Below, piece by piece: positions 22,050 through 32,805 of a DNA stretch of 64,000 nt. The notes below the pieces were generated by a model. It was not told the DNA's origin and did not search any database. It worked only from the letters and a program-made list of their open reading frames with translations. The first letter of the stretch is position 1. The number at the start of each line of letters is the position of its first letter. The stretch comes from Aralia elata (taxonomy: Eukaryota > Streptophyta > Magnoliopsida > Apiales > Araliaceae). Position numbers and translations under genes: made by a program. The stretch spans positions 53,018,746-53,082,745 of the forward strand of contig CM068385.1 of assembly GCA_034770075.1 (NCBI GenBank), given 5' to 3'.

Positions 22050-25000
22050 AGTCATCAACCAAACCACGAAGGAACCAAGGTATGGAGGTGATCCCCCCAG
22101 GTGGCCGAACCCTAGGGGCAACATTGGACCGACAAAATACCCTGGACACGTGAAGATGTTGAGGGATGCTAGTATTCTTCGCTGTATTCATTTGTCGGGC
22201 CCTCTGCATTCAGCAGGATCACAATGCCCTTACTTTGCTGATCTCTAGCTGGTGTTCTTCTACTTGCACCTTTATTACCGCTTAGGGAGAGTTCACCCCA
22301 TCCTTGAGGACGTCATGGCCATCTACCAATAAGTTTCCCTCGTATGCCTTGTGTATTTTATTCTTTCCTTTAGGAATTCCATTTTTCTTTTGAGCTGTAT
22401 ACTTGTCCTAATTTGCATTTCGTAGTCTTCCTGCTACCGCCTCTATTTCTTGCGGTCCTTCCAGTTTGTCTTCCAGAGATGTCGCGTGCGTGACTTATTT
22501 GACAGAAGCTTTCAAAAAGGCCTCCATCTATACTTCACGTTATCAAGGCGACAAACTCCTCCCCGACTTCTTCGAGACTCCTCAACGCAAAAAGACCTCT
22601 TGGCTCTCTTAAGTGTGTTACTTCTTCCGGGATTATAAGCCTACCCGCTACGACAGCTCCATCTATAGTGAGTCGGTTCTTGACCTTCATGGGGAGAAGT
22701 GTCCTTTCCCGTTGGCTACTTATCTGATTGTGGCTATCCCGCTTTATCTTTCCCGATTCTCCAGTGGATGGTCCCTCAGCCCGTATGTTCAGCTTGGCCG
22801 CTCAGCTAGCTCGTGGCCTGGAGGTTCCCCTTGCTCCTCTCTTCTTAGGGATTTTGTACTATCGCTTAGACGAGGTCGTTTTAGCCATGAAGGAATCTGT
22901 CGGAAGGTATCCACCCTCTAACCTTATTCATTCTTGCAATCACTATCCTTTTCACGCTATACTTTCTTTTTACTCATCAACTTTTCATTATTACGTGCCT
23001 AGGTTCGATGTGAATTGCTTCGTTCCAGGCTCCTTCCTCCAGATCTTCCTTTTTGAGCGTTTCCGCAGCAATTCTTCTTCATTGCATTTCTCCAAAAGAA
23101 AGAAGAAACTTCCACCACCTTTCACATCGATCAACATTGCCCTTCGCACTTCCCGATGGATTGATCATAAGGCTTCTTCAGACCTACAGCTTTATATTGA
23201 CGATTTCTATCCTTCCTTGCTCGTCTTTATATCAGTCCCGAAGGGTTGTTATCTTCCTCACTTCTACAAGGATGAGTTCCGCTCCTTCCCGAGCGTTGAC
23301 GGGTTATAGGGCTCACAACTCTCTTGGTTCTTATTTCTTCGAGCTGTTAAGCTTCCCTACTTCGTGGAGGATGATGAGTTTGGTACTATCCTTTATTCCC
23401 CTCACGGGGTCATGCGGCAGTTCGGCTTCGACCAAAATAGACCCTTTGTCTATACTCGCCGTGGGGATTACAAGAGGGTGCTTAACAACTTTATCCCCAC
23501 ATCCAGTTCGTTTTTGTGGGAGCTTCCGAGACTGCCTACTATTCACTATGAGCCTCTCCCCTTTGTCATTCCGGACGCTTCTCAAGAGGGATGTTATGCC
23601 ATTGGTGAGCGCAACGTCTGGCTTATCAACCTCAAAATGTGGCAGGAGGATGTTCTGGTCTTCTCACTGCCGATATCTCCCCCTCGACATTCTCGGTGGG
23701 CTAAGCTATTGTGCTCTCCTAAGCCAAACACCCTTCCGGATATTTGACCAGCTAGTGCTAAGCTTCTTGAGATAGAGGACTCGATGCCTAAATTGCCTCC
23801 TCTTCCTTCAGCAGAAAATCTCCTCCGCAACCCTCCAGATGCTTCTCCAGCTCCTCCTACTGGCTCCAGGCGTCCTCCTCGGACTTCGTATCGGGTTTCT
23901 CTTCAAGCTCCTCCCCAGGAATCCTCTACTGCCAAGGGGATGAGTCACTCGTTCCAGAGTAAAAGTACCCACGTCACAAGCTCCCGAGGTGATTCCTCCT
24001 TTAGGTGATTTCGTGGGTCCGACTGACCCTGATATCATCAGGCAAACAAAAAATGGGACTACTCTTATTTTGAAACCCTTGCTCAAGCGTCCGTGTGATG
24101 ATGTTGATTCTAGTAGACCGGCAATGGAGGATACGGTTAAGAGACGTAGGAGACTCTTGGTAAGCCTTGTATCATTTTTGCTTCTCTTTTGATTAATATT
24201 TGAAGTCTCATTTCTTGCTTTCTCATGTCACTCCTGCCTTGTTTCTCAGATTACCGATGATGAAGATGAGAGAGATGATGGTGGTGATTCCCCCATTTCA
24301 TTCCCCAAGAATACCATTAATGAGGCGACAGGTTCTACTACTTGTGAGCCACAACGACCTGCCATGACTGTTGTCGAGCCGACCTCTCATGATGATTGTG
24401 TCAGTCTTGACATTGACGATTCTTTATCTGATGTAGGTTCTGATCTTGTTGTTGGCACTACAGTTCCTCCATCCCGCCCACAGACAACATCTCCTCTAGA
24501 GACGGAGAGGAATGGTAGGGTTTCCACTGCTCATGACAGCCTTGAGGGTATCAATTACACCCATGCTGATGATAATGTTGCGGCAAATCCTCCTCCCCTG
24601 AGGGAGAATCCTTTAGCGCCTATTGCTGATTTTCATCCTCCCCAGAAGGATTTTGCCGAGATTTTATCTGACACAAAGGGTGGAATCGCAGTTTCACAGC
24701 CGCTCCTCTACAACTACCTTTCGCCCAACATGATCATGAACGAAGACAGAAAATTGTGTAGATAGGAGGAAAGGGTAGAGCTGATGTCTCTTTGGGTGGG
24801 GCGACCAACGTTCTGCTTTCAGTAGAGTCCCATGACATCTTCTCAGTTGGATACCTTGTGAGTGCTTTCCTTAGTTAATATATACCTGCCCCTTAAGTTT
24901 TCCTTTTTCGTAATTCGTTACGCCATTCCATTTTCCTTTTCAGGTTAATAAGATGAAGAATCTGCCTTTGCCTCCTGACGGACTCACCTTATTTGACTCT

Positions 25001-25711
25001 CTTCATCTTCATTCTACCACCTCGCATCTCAGTGACCTCGGTTTTCCACCCACTAGCCAGGACTTCGTGGAACCACAGGCAGTTTCTAAGCCCACGATTC
25101 GTGCAACTCCTCCCCCAGTGAATGCCCTGATCGCTTCAAAAGTGGCTCCTACTAGAGCTTCCTTCAATCGAACTGGAGAGCTTGTTCTTTGGAGGGGTTT
25201 CCAGATTTCCTCCTCCAGCCAGGAAAATCTTGAGCGTCTCCTAGTTCGGTTCCCACAAATTCTTGATCGGCTACATGTTTGTGTTGCCTCCTTTCAGACC
25301 ATCTCACTAAATAGTCTTGCGTGCTTTGTTCTTGAGATGCACAGTCTTTCTCTCCGTTCTTTATGAGCGGAGGACTTGGATAGACCGAGGTGCGAGGTTG
25401 ATGACCTTTCCTCGTTGGCCTCGACATGTCTCATTTTCATGATAGGCTGGATCTCCTTACTTCTGCTCATCGTGTTGTCAAATTGCGTTCGGAGGTCGGT
25501 TCACGTCACCGTGAGAATGCCTTGCTTTCGGGAGAACTTTTGGAGATCAAAGATGCCATGGCAAAATTTAAGACCAAGCTTCAAGAGTTTTAAGTCTGCC
25601 GCTCAAGACTTGGAGGGGATGATAGCATCGAATATGAAGGCTCGGGATACTGTCATTGCCGACTTTGAGGCTTTAGTTATGCCCCCTCTTCAGTTTGATA
25701 TGTGCCTTTAA
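22050..25711 (+). pseudogene. Antisense plant-mobile-domain (PMD) gene in the Tat-like element
   Basis: Encodes a plant mobile domain protein, a family known both as transposon passengers and as host silencing factors (MAIN/MAIL); its biochemical role is unsettled. Visible blocks in order: a short N-terminal exon (GHVKMLRDASILRCIHLSGP); ALTLLISSWCSSTCTF then GEFTPSL / LEDVMAIY near 22220-22330; LSRFIFPDSPVDGPSARMFS and LARGLEVPLAPLFLGILYYR at 22735-22880; YSPHGVMRQFGFDQ near 23400; then a low-complexity acidic tail to 25711. Plausible GT-AG introns: about 22333-22462, 22907-23002, 24160-24249 and 24858-24943. Frameshifts and stops (for example a TAG where Trp is expected near 22290) break it. 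It is transcribed opposite to its element from beside the 3' LTR. PMD identity is fairly sure; exact splice sites are inferred. Confidence 0.7.
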
Positions 25712-27030
25712 ATCATGACCTTTTGTAATCATTCATTTCCTGTTTCAGACACTTATTTTTCATTGTACGAGTATATTTCTATTGACAGAGTAAAGTTTCT
25801 TTCTTTTTCTAATTGTGCATCATTATGAAATGTCAACTTGAGTTCTCCTTTATGACAAAATATTAACTATTGAGTCATAAGTTATTCAAATTATAACTCC
25901 AAGACAAAAAAAAATGTGCAGAATAAAGAAAGGAAACCATAAAATCTTTTAACAAATAAATACTTTTTCAATTGTCAATGAACACACTTGAATTCATAAA
26001 AATTTGTCTTAAGTATAAGTGAAAGTCTGAAAAAATTTTATTGATAATCAACTTGCTTTTAACGAAAAGCATAATGTTTCAATTTTCTTTAGAATCGAAA
26101 GAAAAACATAATTTCAATTTGAATAAAAGATAATCAATCTACTTTTAACGGAAAAACATAACGTGTGCCACTTTTAGAGGTAAAGTGTAACTTGTCTGGT
26201 TCAAGGACTTAGAATTAAGTGCCTCATTCACTTTTGATGATAAAGTGTAACACTCAATTGAGGACTTATGATCAGGTGCCTCCATTTTGCTTTTAGTGGT
26301 AAAGTCTTATCCCTTAGTCGTGCCAATTTTGGCATATAGGGTTTCATAAGGGCTTAAGTCGAGTGTCCCATCACTTGGTCATCCAATTTCTTGGCAAGTG
26401 CAATCTACGAGGACTTGAAATCGGGTGTCTCGTTACTTGGGTCGTCTAATTTCTTGGCAAGTGTAATTTATGAGGACTTGAAATCGAGGCATGAAATCGA
26501 GTGCCTCGTCACTTGGATCATCCAATTTCTTGGCAAGTGTACTCTACGAGGACTTGACCACCATTTAGAGTGGACCACCATCTTGGGTAGATTTTTAATT
26601 CATCAATTCTAGTGCCTCCTCCCTTGGTCATCCAATTTCTTGGCAAGGGATACTCCTGAGGACTTAAACCATCATTTTTTGTGAACCACCATCTTGGGTA
26701 AACTTTTGATTCATCAATTCTAATGCCTCCTCCCGTGGTCATCCAATTTCTTGGCAGGGCTACTCTTGAGGACTTAAACCACCATTTTTGGTGGACCACC
26801 ATCTTGGGTGGATTTTCAATATTCTCGTTTCTATAGTTCAGAGATCTTTCGATGGTAGAGCTAGTATTTGGGTTGTCCATCATCTTGTGTTGATGAAGTT
26901 TACGTAACAAAACTTCTCATAGTTTCCATATGAGCATCAATTATTGATTCTTGATGCTTGCTTATTCTATGCTACTGAAGCATGTTGTCTTGAATAGGCT
27001 ATTGTTGCCCTTGATCATGTTTCTTGAAAT
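25712..27030. repeat. Tat-like internal DNA with degenerate tandem repeats
   Basis: Non-coding. Between about 26160 and 26860 a unit of 70-120 bp recurs with words such as 'catccaatttcttggcaagtg' and 'gaggactt', at least six times. Frames at 26391-26612 and 26518-26910 (opposite strands) follow the repeat and are not genes. It lies between the antisense gene and the copia insertion. Confidence 0.6.
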
Positions 27031-28699
27031 CTAGTTGTTGACTTTGTCATATTCTAAACTTACTGTTTTGATGATGATTTGTTCATTGGTACTAATTTTT
27101 TATTGTGAATTTCAAGAAATTGTCTCAAGGATTGGTTGATGGATTGGTCCAAAAGATTGAAGACTATTTGAGTCTTAGGATTTTTTAATGTAAGGTCATC
27201 ACAAATATTTGATTTTTCAATTCAAGGCTCTAGGACATTCATATGCATATTCTATACATGCACAGGTGAATTAATTGATGGTACATACTTTATACGTGCA
27301 TATTCTCGTTTTAATTAATTCAATTTATTTACTCATGCATGATTATCTTGATATTAACGATATTTAAGATATATCAGTTGGAGATGTGCATAGTTATTAA
27401 TTGCAATAAGGTAACGTCTGGCAGTAGAATCCTTGGAAATCTAATAGATATACATCTTGGCAGTGGCCTTGGAAAAAGGGATATACTATGACAGGACATT
27501 CTTTAAAGTGAAATCATTATCTCTTTGACTCGGTATGGATATCTTGAAGAGTTTATTTCCGGATATTTTGCTAACAGGTTTTAACTTGATAAGTTTTGTT
27601 TGTTACGATAATCTGAGATTATTTTACAACGGTAGGATGTACATGGGCTGCAACGGAAATATTTTTGTAATGCTATAAATTGCATGAAGATATCCAAGTT
27701 TTACACACAATTCCTATAGTGCACTAATTATATACTGGAAAAGATATTTGTTAAGTTTGGTGCAATTGAAATTTGCTGCTGTGGTAATATAATTCTAATT
27801 ATAATATCAGCATACTTCAGTGGGCTTTAAATCGGTAATATCCTTCTATTATTAATTGATCATTGCATACATTAGTTGAGCCTTGCATTGTTAAATTATT
27901 TATTTGCTTTGATCATTAGACCTCTATATTTGTAATTCTTTGTTCATTGTATATTTAGACTAAGAAATTGTCTAAAGGAATTTAATCCAAGTGAGGATTG
28001 AGAATTGTTTACAAACAGGTTTAAGGAAGCATAGGTGCTTAAGGAATGCATAGGTGCACAGGGAGCAAAAGTGCTCAAGGGAATTTAAGAATTCTATTAA
28101 CCTGTTTTGTAAAAGGTGTCACTTTGTAATTGAAAGATATATATAAAGTGAGTCTCCAATACTAGTTGGTATTGGACGTGGAGTAGGCTATTATTATAGA
28201 GGGTAATAGCTGAACCACGTAAAAAATCCTGGTGTTCATTTATTGCTTGCATTATTTTGTCATTATTTCATAAGAAAATTATTTTTTTGAATTGATAACT
28301 AAAATTAGATATTTTATAAAATCTATTAATTCTTTGTATTCATTCAGGCAAATTATTTTATAAAATATTGCATAGTTCGTTAAAGTGTGATTTTTTATCT
28401 AGTAAGCTGAATACATTAATCCAGTAAACTGAGTACATTAATCCAGTAAACTGAGTACATTAATTCTGTAATACCCTGAATATTTATGAGGCTTATAAAT
28501 ACGATCGTATATGGTTAGAGGTTAATTTAGTGACTTAAAATAAGGTATCGAGAAGTTTAAAACCTTAAGCCCTAATGAGATTTGAAGTTAGTAACATATG
28601 TGCTTAATAAAGATCGAAATGATATTTCGAAGCAGGTGTTTTGTGATTATATATTGTAAACGATGAATTAGGTCAAATAAAAATTTTTGGTCAAGCTGC

Positions 28700-29065
28700 T
28701 TAGTCGTGCTTACATTGACAAAATGATTTGTCGTGCTTTCCACGATTTCACCAAGAAGTATCCCGGCAAATTATTTTTAGTAAGTTGCTGTGTCGTGCTT
28801 AAGAATGACAAAGTGATTTGTCGTGCTTAAAGTAACAAGTTGCACTGTCGAGCTTAAAGATATTTTCATTGAGGAGCTTAGAAGATAGGTTCAATTGCAA
28901 GCTGCATTGTCGAGCTTGGAAGATATTTTCATTGAGGAGCTTAGATTGCAAGCTGCATTGTCGAGCTTAAAGATATTTTCATTGAGGAGCTTAGAAGATA
29001 GGTTCAACTGCAAGCTGCATTGTCGAGCTTGGAAGATATTTTCATTGAGGAGCTTAGAAGAATAT
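28700..29065 (+). repeat. Tandem repeats with 'gtcgagctt' core
   Basis: Units of about 60 bp built on 'ctgcattgtcgagctt' and 'attttcattgaggagctta', four clear copies from 28840, preceded by looser 'gtcgtgctt' units. Located just before the TATA box of the solo LTR. Frames over it on both strands (28891-29118) reflect repeat periodicity. Confidence 0.75.
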
Positions 29066-29138
29066 TCTAAGAATATGCTAGGGTGCAAAGTGTAATAAGC
29101 CGAGCCCCTAACGTACAATTAGCGAAACTTGGTTTTTC

Positions 29139-29148
29139 TATAAATAGC
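29139..29148 (+). promoter_or_regulatory. TATA box of the solo LTR
   Basis: 'ctataaatag' followed about 30 bp later by a leader with short A- and T-rich runs. It fits an LTR promoter. Confidence 0.55.
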
Positions 29149-29344
29149 AAGCTCAGTTCATTCATTCCTTACTATTTTTCAAGAGCAGTTCAAGAGCAAA
29201 AAACACTCTATATTTATATTCTGAGAGATATTGTGAGATAAAAATTACTTTCGAAGTATTGAAGCGCTACACGATTGGAAGTAAAGCTAGCAACTACAAG
29301 AGGTATTACTCTAGTGGTTATTATTTTCATTCTTCTTTATATAT

Positions 29345-29770
29345 TTAGTAAAAGTATACTTTTATAAGCAGTTATAATGCCCAAATTATTTTAAGTATAT
29401 AGTACAAAAGTCCTATTTACAAGCAGTTATAATGCCCAAATTATTTTAAGTATATAGTACAAAAGTCCTATTTTCAAGCAGTTATAATGTCCGATTTATT
29501 TCTCTTATATATTAGAAAATATACTTTTATAAGCAGTTACTATGTCCGATTTTCTTTAAGTATTTAGTAAGAATATTCATTTTATAAGCAGTTATAATGC
29601 TGAAATTATTTCAAATATAATAGCCGAATATTCATTTTATAAGCAGTTATAATGCTCAATTTATTTTAAACATAGTTGATGAATATTCATTTTATATGCA
29701 GTTATAATGCTGAAATTATTTCATGTATATTAGAAGGAGTCTTATTTATAAGCGGTTATAATACCCGAAA
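29345..29770 (+). repeat. Tandem array of 'aagcagttataatg' units
   Basis: Seven to eight units of about 54-58 bp, each with 'aagcagttataatgc' followed by an AT-rich segment, located 200 bp after the TATA box. Neighbouring units differ by substitutions, and spacers repeat along with the core, so this is ordinary tandem duplication. Confidence 0.8.
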
Positions 29771-31388
29771 TAAAACTTAAAAGATTTAATCGTTAAAATG
29801 CTTAATTAGCCTAGCATAATTCAAAGAAAGGAAAAGCTTGGAGGATAAAAGTTCTAGAGCTTACACTTCAGAAGATTGAGCGGGAAATGAAAAATTAGCG
29901 TTAACATATTATCCATATTCAGGCAAGTCTACTTAATTGTTGAAATGCACTTCGTGCAATAACGTGTCTTATTTATGAGGTTTATTGTTATGCAAGGATT
30001 GTTTCTTTTGCACCCCGTGCATTAACATGCTTGTTATCTTTTATGTGCAACGTGTTAGTGATTGTTGAATTTCAATTGAAAACCATGTTAGTATCTGAGC
30101 TGAACAACTCTCTTATATGGGCATGAGTTTAAGATGTGTTAGGAAACCGATCTAACTCACTAAGGTAACATTTGTCGCAGTGTAGAGGTATCGTAGAAAC
30201 GATATACACTGTTGATACAATTGTAGCAGTGTTGATGAGACGGGGAACTAATTCATTAGTTCGTGGGTGGGGAACCACTCAGTTCACTATATTGATAATC
30301 ATCGAAATCTTGTATCAGCTTATTCTGTATATATATCTTGAAAAGGTGATTCTCTTCTCATATATATATATATATATATATCTGTTAGACTTGTTGGGCA
30401 TTCTTATGCTCATTCTTGCAATTATCTTAAAACAAATTACAGCTAAGGAAGAATTACCAGACGATTATGGCGGTACAAAGAAAGTTGAAGATGTAGAAGA
30501 TTTAAACTATGCTAGATTAACATTATTGGCAATGTCTAGAAAGTTCTGACGAGGAAAGGGGTTAGGTCATTTAATTGCGCACCAATATCGATTTATCTTT
30601 ATTGGGAAGCCCCCTTCAGATCTGGGAACTATCTCTAGTGCTGGTACTGTGAATCTTGGATCCATATAAAGCTTATAAATGATAGAATATCTAAATCATA
30701 GGGTTAAAAATTGGAACGATATATATGATCTTATCCATATATACGAATGAACTACAAGTTGATACTTGTAGAAGGAATGAGATTGAGATCAAGAATAGAT
30801 CCAGGGAGGAAGTTAAGAAAATTTATAATTTATAGTCTGTAATAGACTAATTTAACCAATATGATTATGGGATCATTGGTTAAGTTACGAAAGAAGTACG
30901 AGATAACGCCGTACCCTTGTTCGGGCGGCCAACGCCCGAATTCGAAGCCCCCTCTTTCCTGGGAACTGCCTGGTTGCTAATATTGCAAGTCTCGGACAGA
31001 GAAATGGAGATTTATTTTTAAGTCTTTTAGGACTTATTTGTAATAAGAACAAGTTATCTAGGAATGTTGTAACACGAACGAATGATATTTTATAATATTA
31101 TCACTTTTCCGCACTTTACTCTGATTATTAGAAGTCAAGATTTCTATAGTATTATGTAAAAGTTGTACAAGTCAGCACGAAGTCCGACCTGGCTAAAAGA
31201 AGCTAGCAGGTGGATTTTCGGGGCGTGACAAATTCAGTAAGCTGAGTACATTAAACCAGTAAGCTGAATACGTTAATCTGGTAAGCTGAATTAGTCTGTT
31301 TAACATAAAATAGAAAAATTGGTCATAGTTTGTTCTCACACTTATTCAACCCCCCTCCCCTTCTAAGTGTGCCTATTTAACTTTCACT

Positions 31389-31404
31389 TGGTATCAGAGC
31401 TTGG
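31389..31404 (+). other. Primer-binding site (initiator tRNA-Met type)
   Basis: 'tggtatcagagcttgg' two bases after the LTR end; this is the standard copia primer site. The same site is absent after the 3' LTR, as expected. Confidence 0.85.
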
Positions 31405-31452
31405 CTCTACTTATCTTGGTCTTAAAGGTGACTTGTAGGGAAAGATTCTAAT

Positions 31453-32805
31453 ATGGCATAGTTCGGGAACAACAATCAAGAAGGTCAATCAACCAATAGA
31501 CCTCCACTGCTATATGGAACAGAAAATTACAACTTCTGAAAATTCCGAATGACGATCTACTTAAAAAGGGATCCTTGGGAATGGTGGGTCGTGGAGAACG
31601 GACCGGTTATACCAAGAAAAGATGATGGTACTCCAAAAACCTTGCTAGAGATGGACTCAACTGAAACTTTCACGGTTTCCTATGATTCAAGGGCTATGAA
31701 TACATTACTTAGCGGCATGGTACAATCAGAGATAGATAAAGTCTCCTCATGCAATACAGCTAAAGAAATTTGGGACACACTAGTAGTGAGCCATGAAGGG
31801 ACATCCAAGGTACGAGAAGTCAAACTTAGCATGCTCATGCATGACTATGAAATGTTTAAACTCGAGAAAGACGAAACCATAAAGATGGCACAAGCAAGGT
31901 TTCTAGTTCTTCTAAATTCATTGAAGCTACTCGACAAATCTATTCCACAAAGTGAGATTAACCGTAAGTTACTTCGGGCAATGCCCAAAAGGTTTGCTTC
32001 TAAGATTACTACTCTTCAAGACTCTTCTACTATTTCTACTATGGACACTCTAACACTTTTTGGTGAACTTGAGGAATATGAACATCAGTTAAAAAGATAT
32101 GATGATGAGGAGGAAACCCCTCGAAGAAAGGTTTTAGCTCTTAATGCAGGAAATGAAGAAGAACTTGATGATGACTCGGATGAAGAAATAGCAATGATGT
32201 CAAGAAGACTCAAAGGACTATTACAAAGAAAGAACAAGAGAAAGAACAATTTCAATCCTAGTAAGATCAAAGGAAAGCAAACCGATGAGAATTGTTTTGA
32301 ATGTGGACGTCCAGGTCACTTCAAGAAGGACTGTTTTCAACTAAAGAACAAGGGAAAAACAAGCTACAAAGATAACAAAAGAAACAAAGCCCTTGTTACA
32401 TGGAGTGATAATGAAGAATCCGAAGTCGAGATAGATGCCAATGATGAAATAGCTCAAGTATGCTTCATGGGAATAGAAGGTGAATCAAATGAGGTATCTA
32501 TTTATGAGTTTAATTTCTTGAAACAAGAAAATTTGAGATTAAAAGAAAAAAATGCATGTTTGAAGGATTTGGTAAATAATTTAATGTGTGAAGTTGATTC
32601 TTTAATAGATGAAAAGAAGGAAATTGAAAAGGAGTCATCTTGTAAAGAAGAAAAAGTTTTGATTGCAAAAAATGATTATCTTGAAAATTACAACAAGATT
32701 CTTTTTAACAAGGTGACTTACTTGAACAATGAAGTTGGGAAATTGACTAATGAACTAAAAATGCGAGATGTATGTATTAATGCATTTAGTGATACAATCT
32801 TATAA
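31453..32805 (+). pseudogene. Copia Gag
   Basis: Capsid/nucleocapsid protein that packages the element RNA in cytoplasmic particles. The natural start is the ATG at 31453, but codon 3 is TAG (31459) and codon 29 is TGA (31537), where family members have Trp. The open part begins at MTIYLKRDPWEWW (31549). The UBN2-type gag domain (EIWDTLVVSHEGTSKV) is followed by a CCHC zinc knuckle (CFECGRPGHFKKDC, about 32290) and a long Glu/Lys-rich coiled segment to 32802. It ends at TAA 32803. Same frame as pol. Confidence 0.85.

Larger units (their letters stand above)
28467..31230 (+). mobile_element. Solo gypsy-type LTR nested in the copia 5' LTR
   Basis: 2764 bp, TGTAATACCC...GGGGCGTGACA, flanked by the exact duplication AATTC (28462-28466 and 31231-31235). 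The copia 3' LTR shows the unoccupied site 'attaattcagtaag' at 37553-37566, which proves the insertion. Termini match the 4.4 kb LTR at 3139-7570. A TATA box lies at 29139-29148. No internal region or second LTR is present, so it arose by LTR-LTR recombination. The frame at 30172-30549 has no motif. Confidence 0.9.
27036..31386 (+). mobile_element. 5' LTR of the copia element (with nested insertion)
   Basis: Starts TGTTGACTTTG and ends ttaactttca. Excluding the solo LTR at 28467-31230 and its 5-bp duplication it is about 1.58 kb. It contains 'ttggtattggacgtgg' and 'ctgaaccacgt' near 28170-28220, shared with the LTR at 52861-53725, and small 'cattaatccagtaaactgagta' repeats near 28410-28465. 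Confidence 0.85.

Noticed and set aside
22728..23775. Long overlapping frames of 193 and 240 codons taken as separate genes
   Set aside because: They overlap each other in different frames and cover exon and intron sequence of the PMD pseudogene; only parts of one carry the PMD motifs.
29345..29770. Regular repeats of about 55 bp, superficially like a CRISPR array
   Set aside because: The spacers are also similar from unit to unit, the repeats drift gradually, and the array lies inside a plant LTR; it is tandem duplication.
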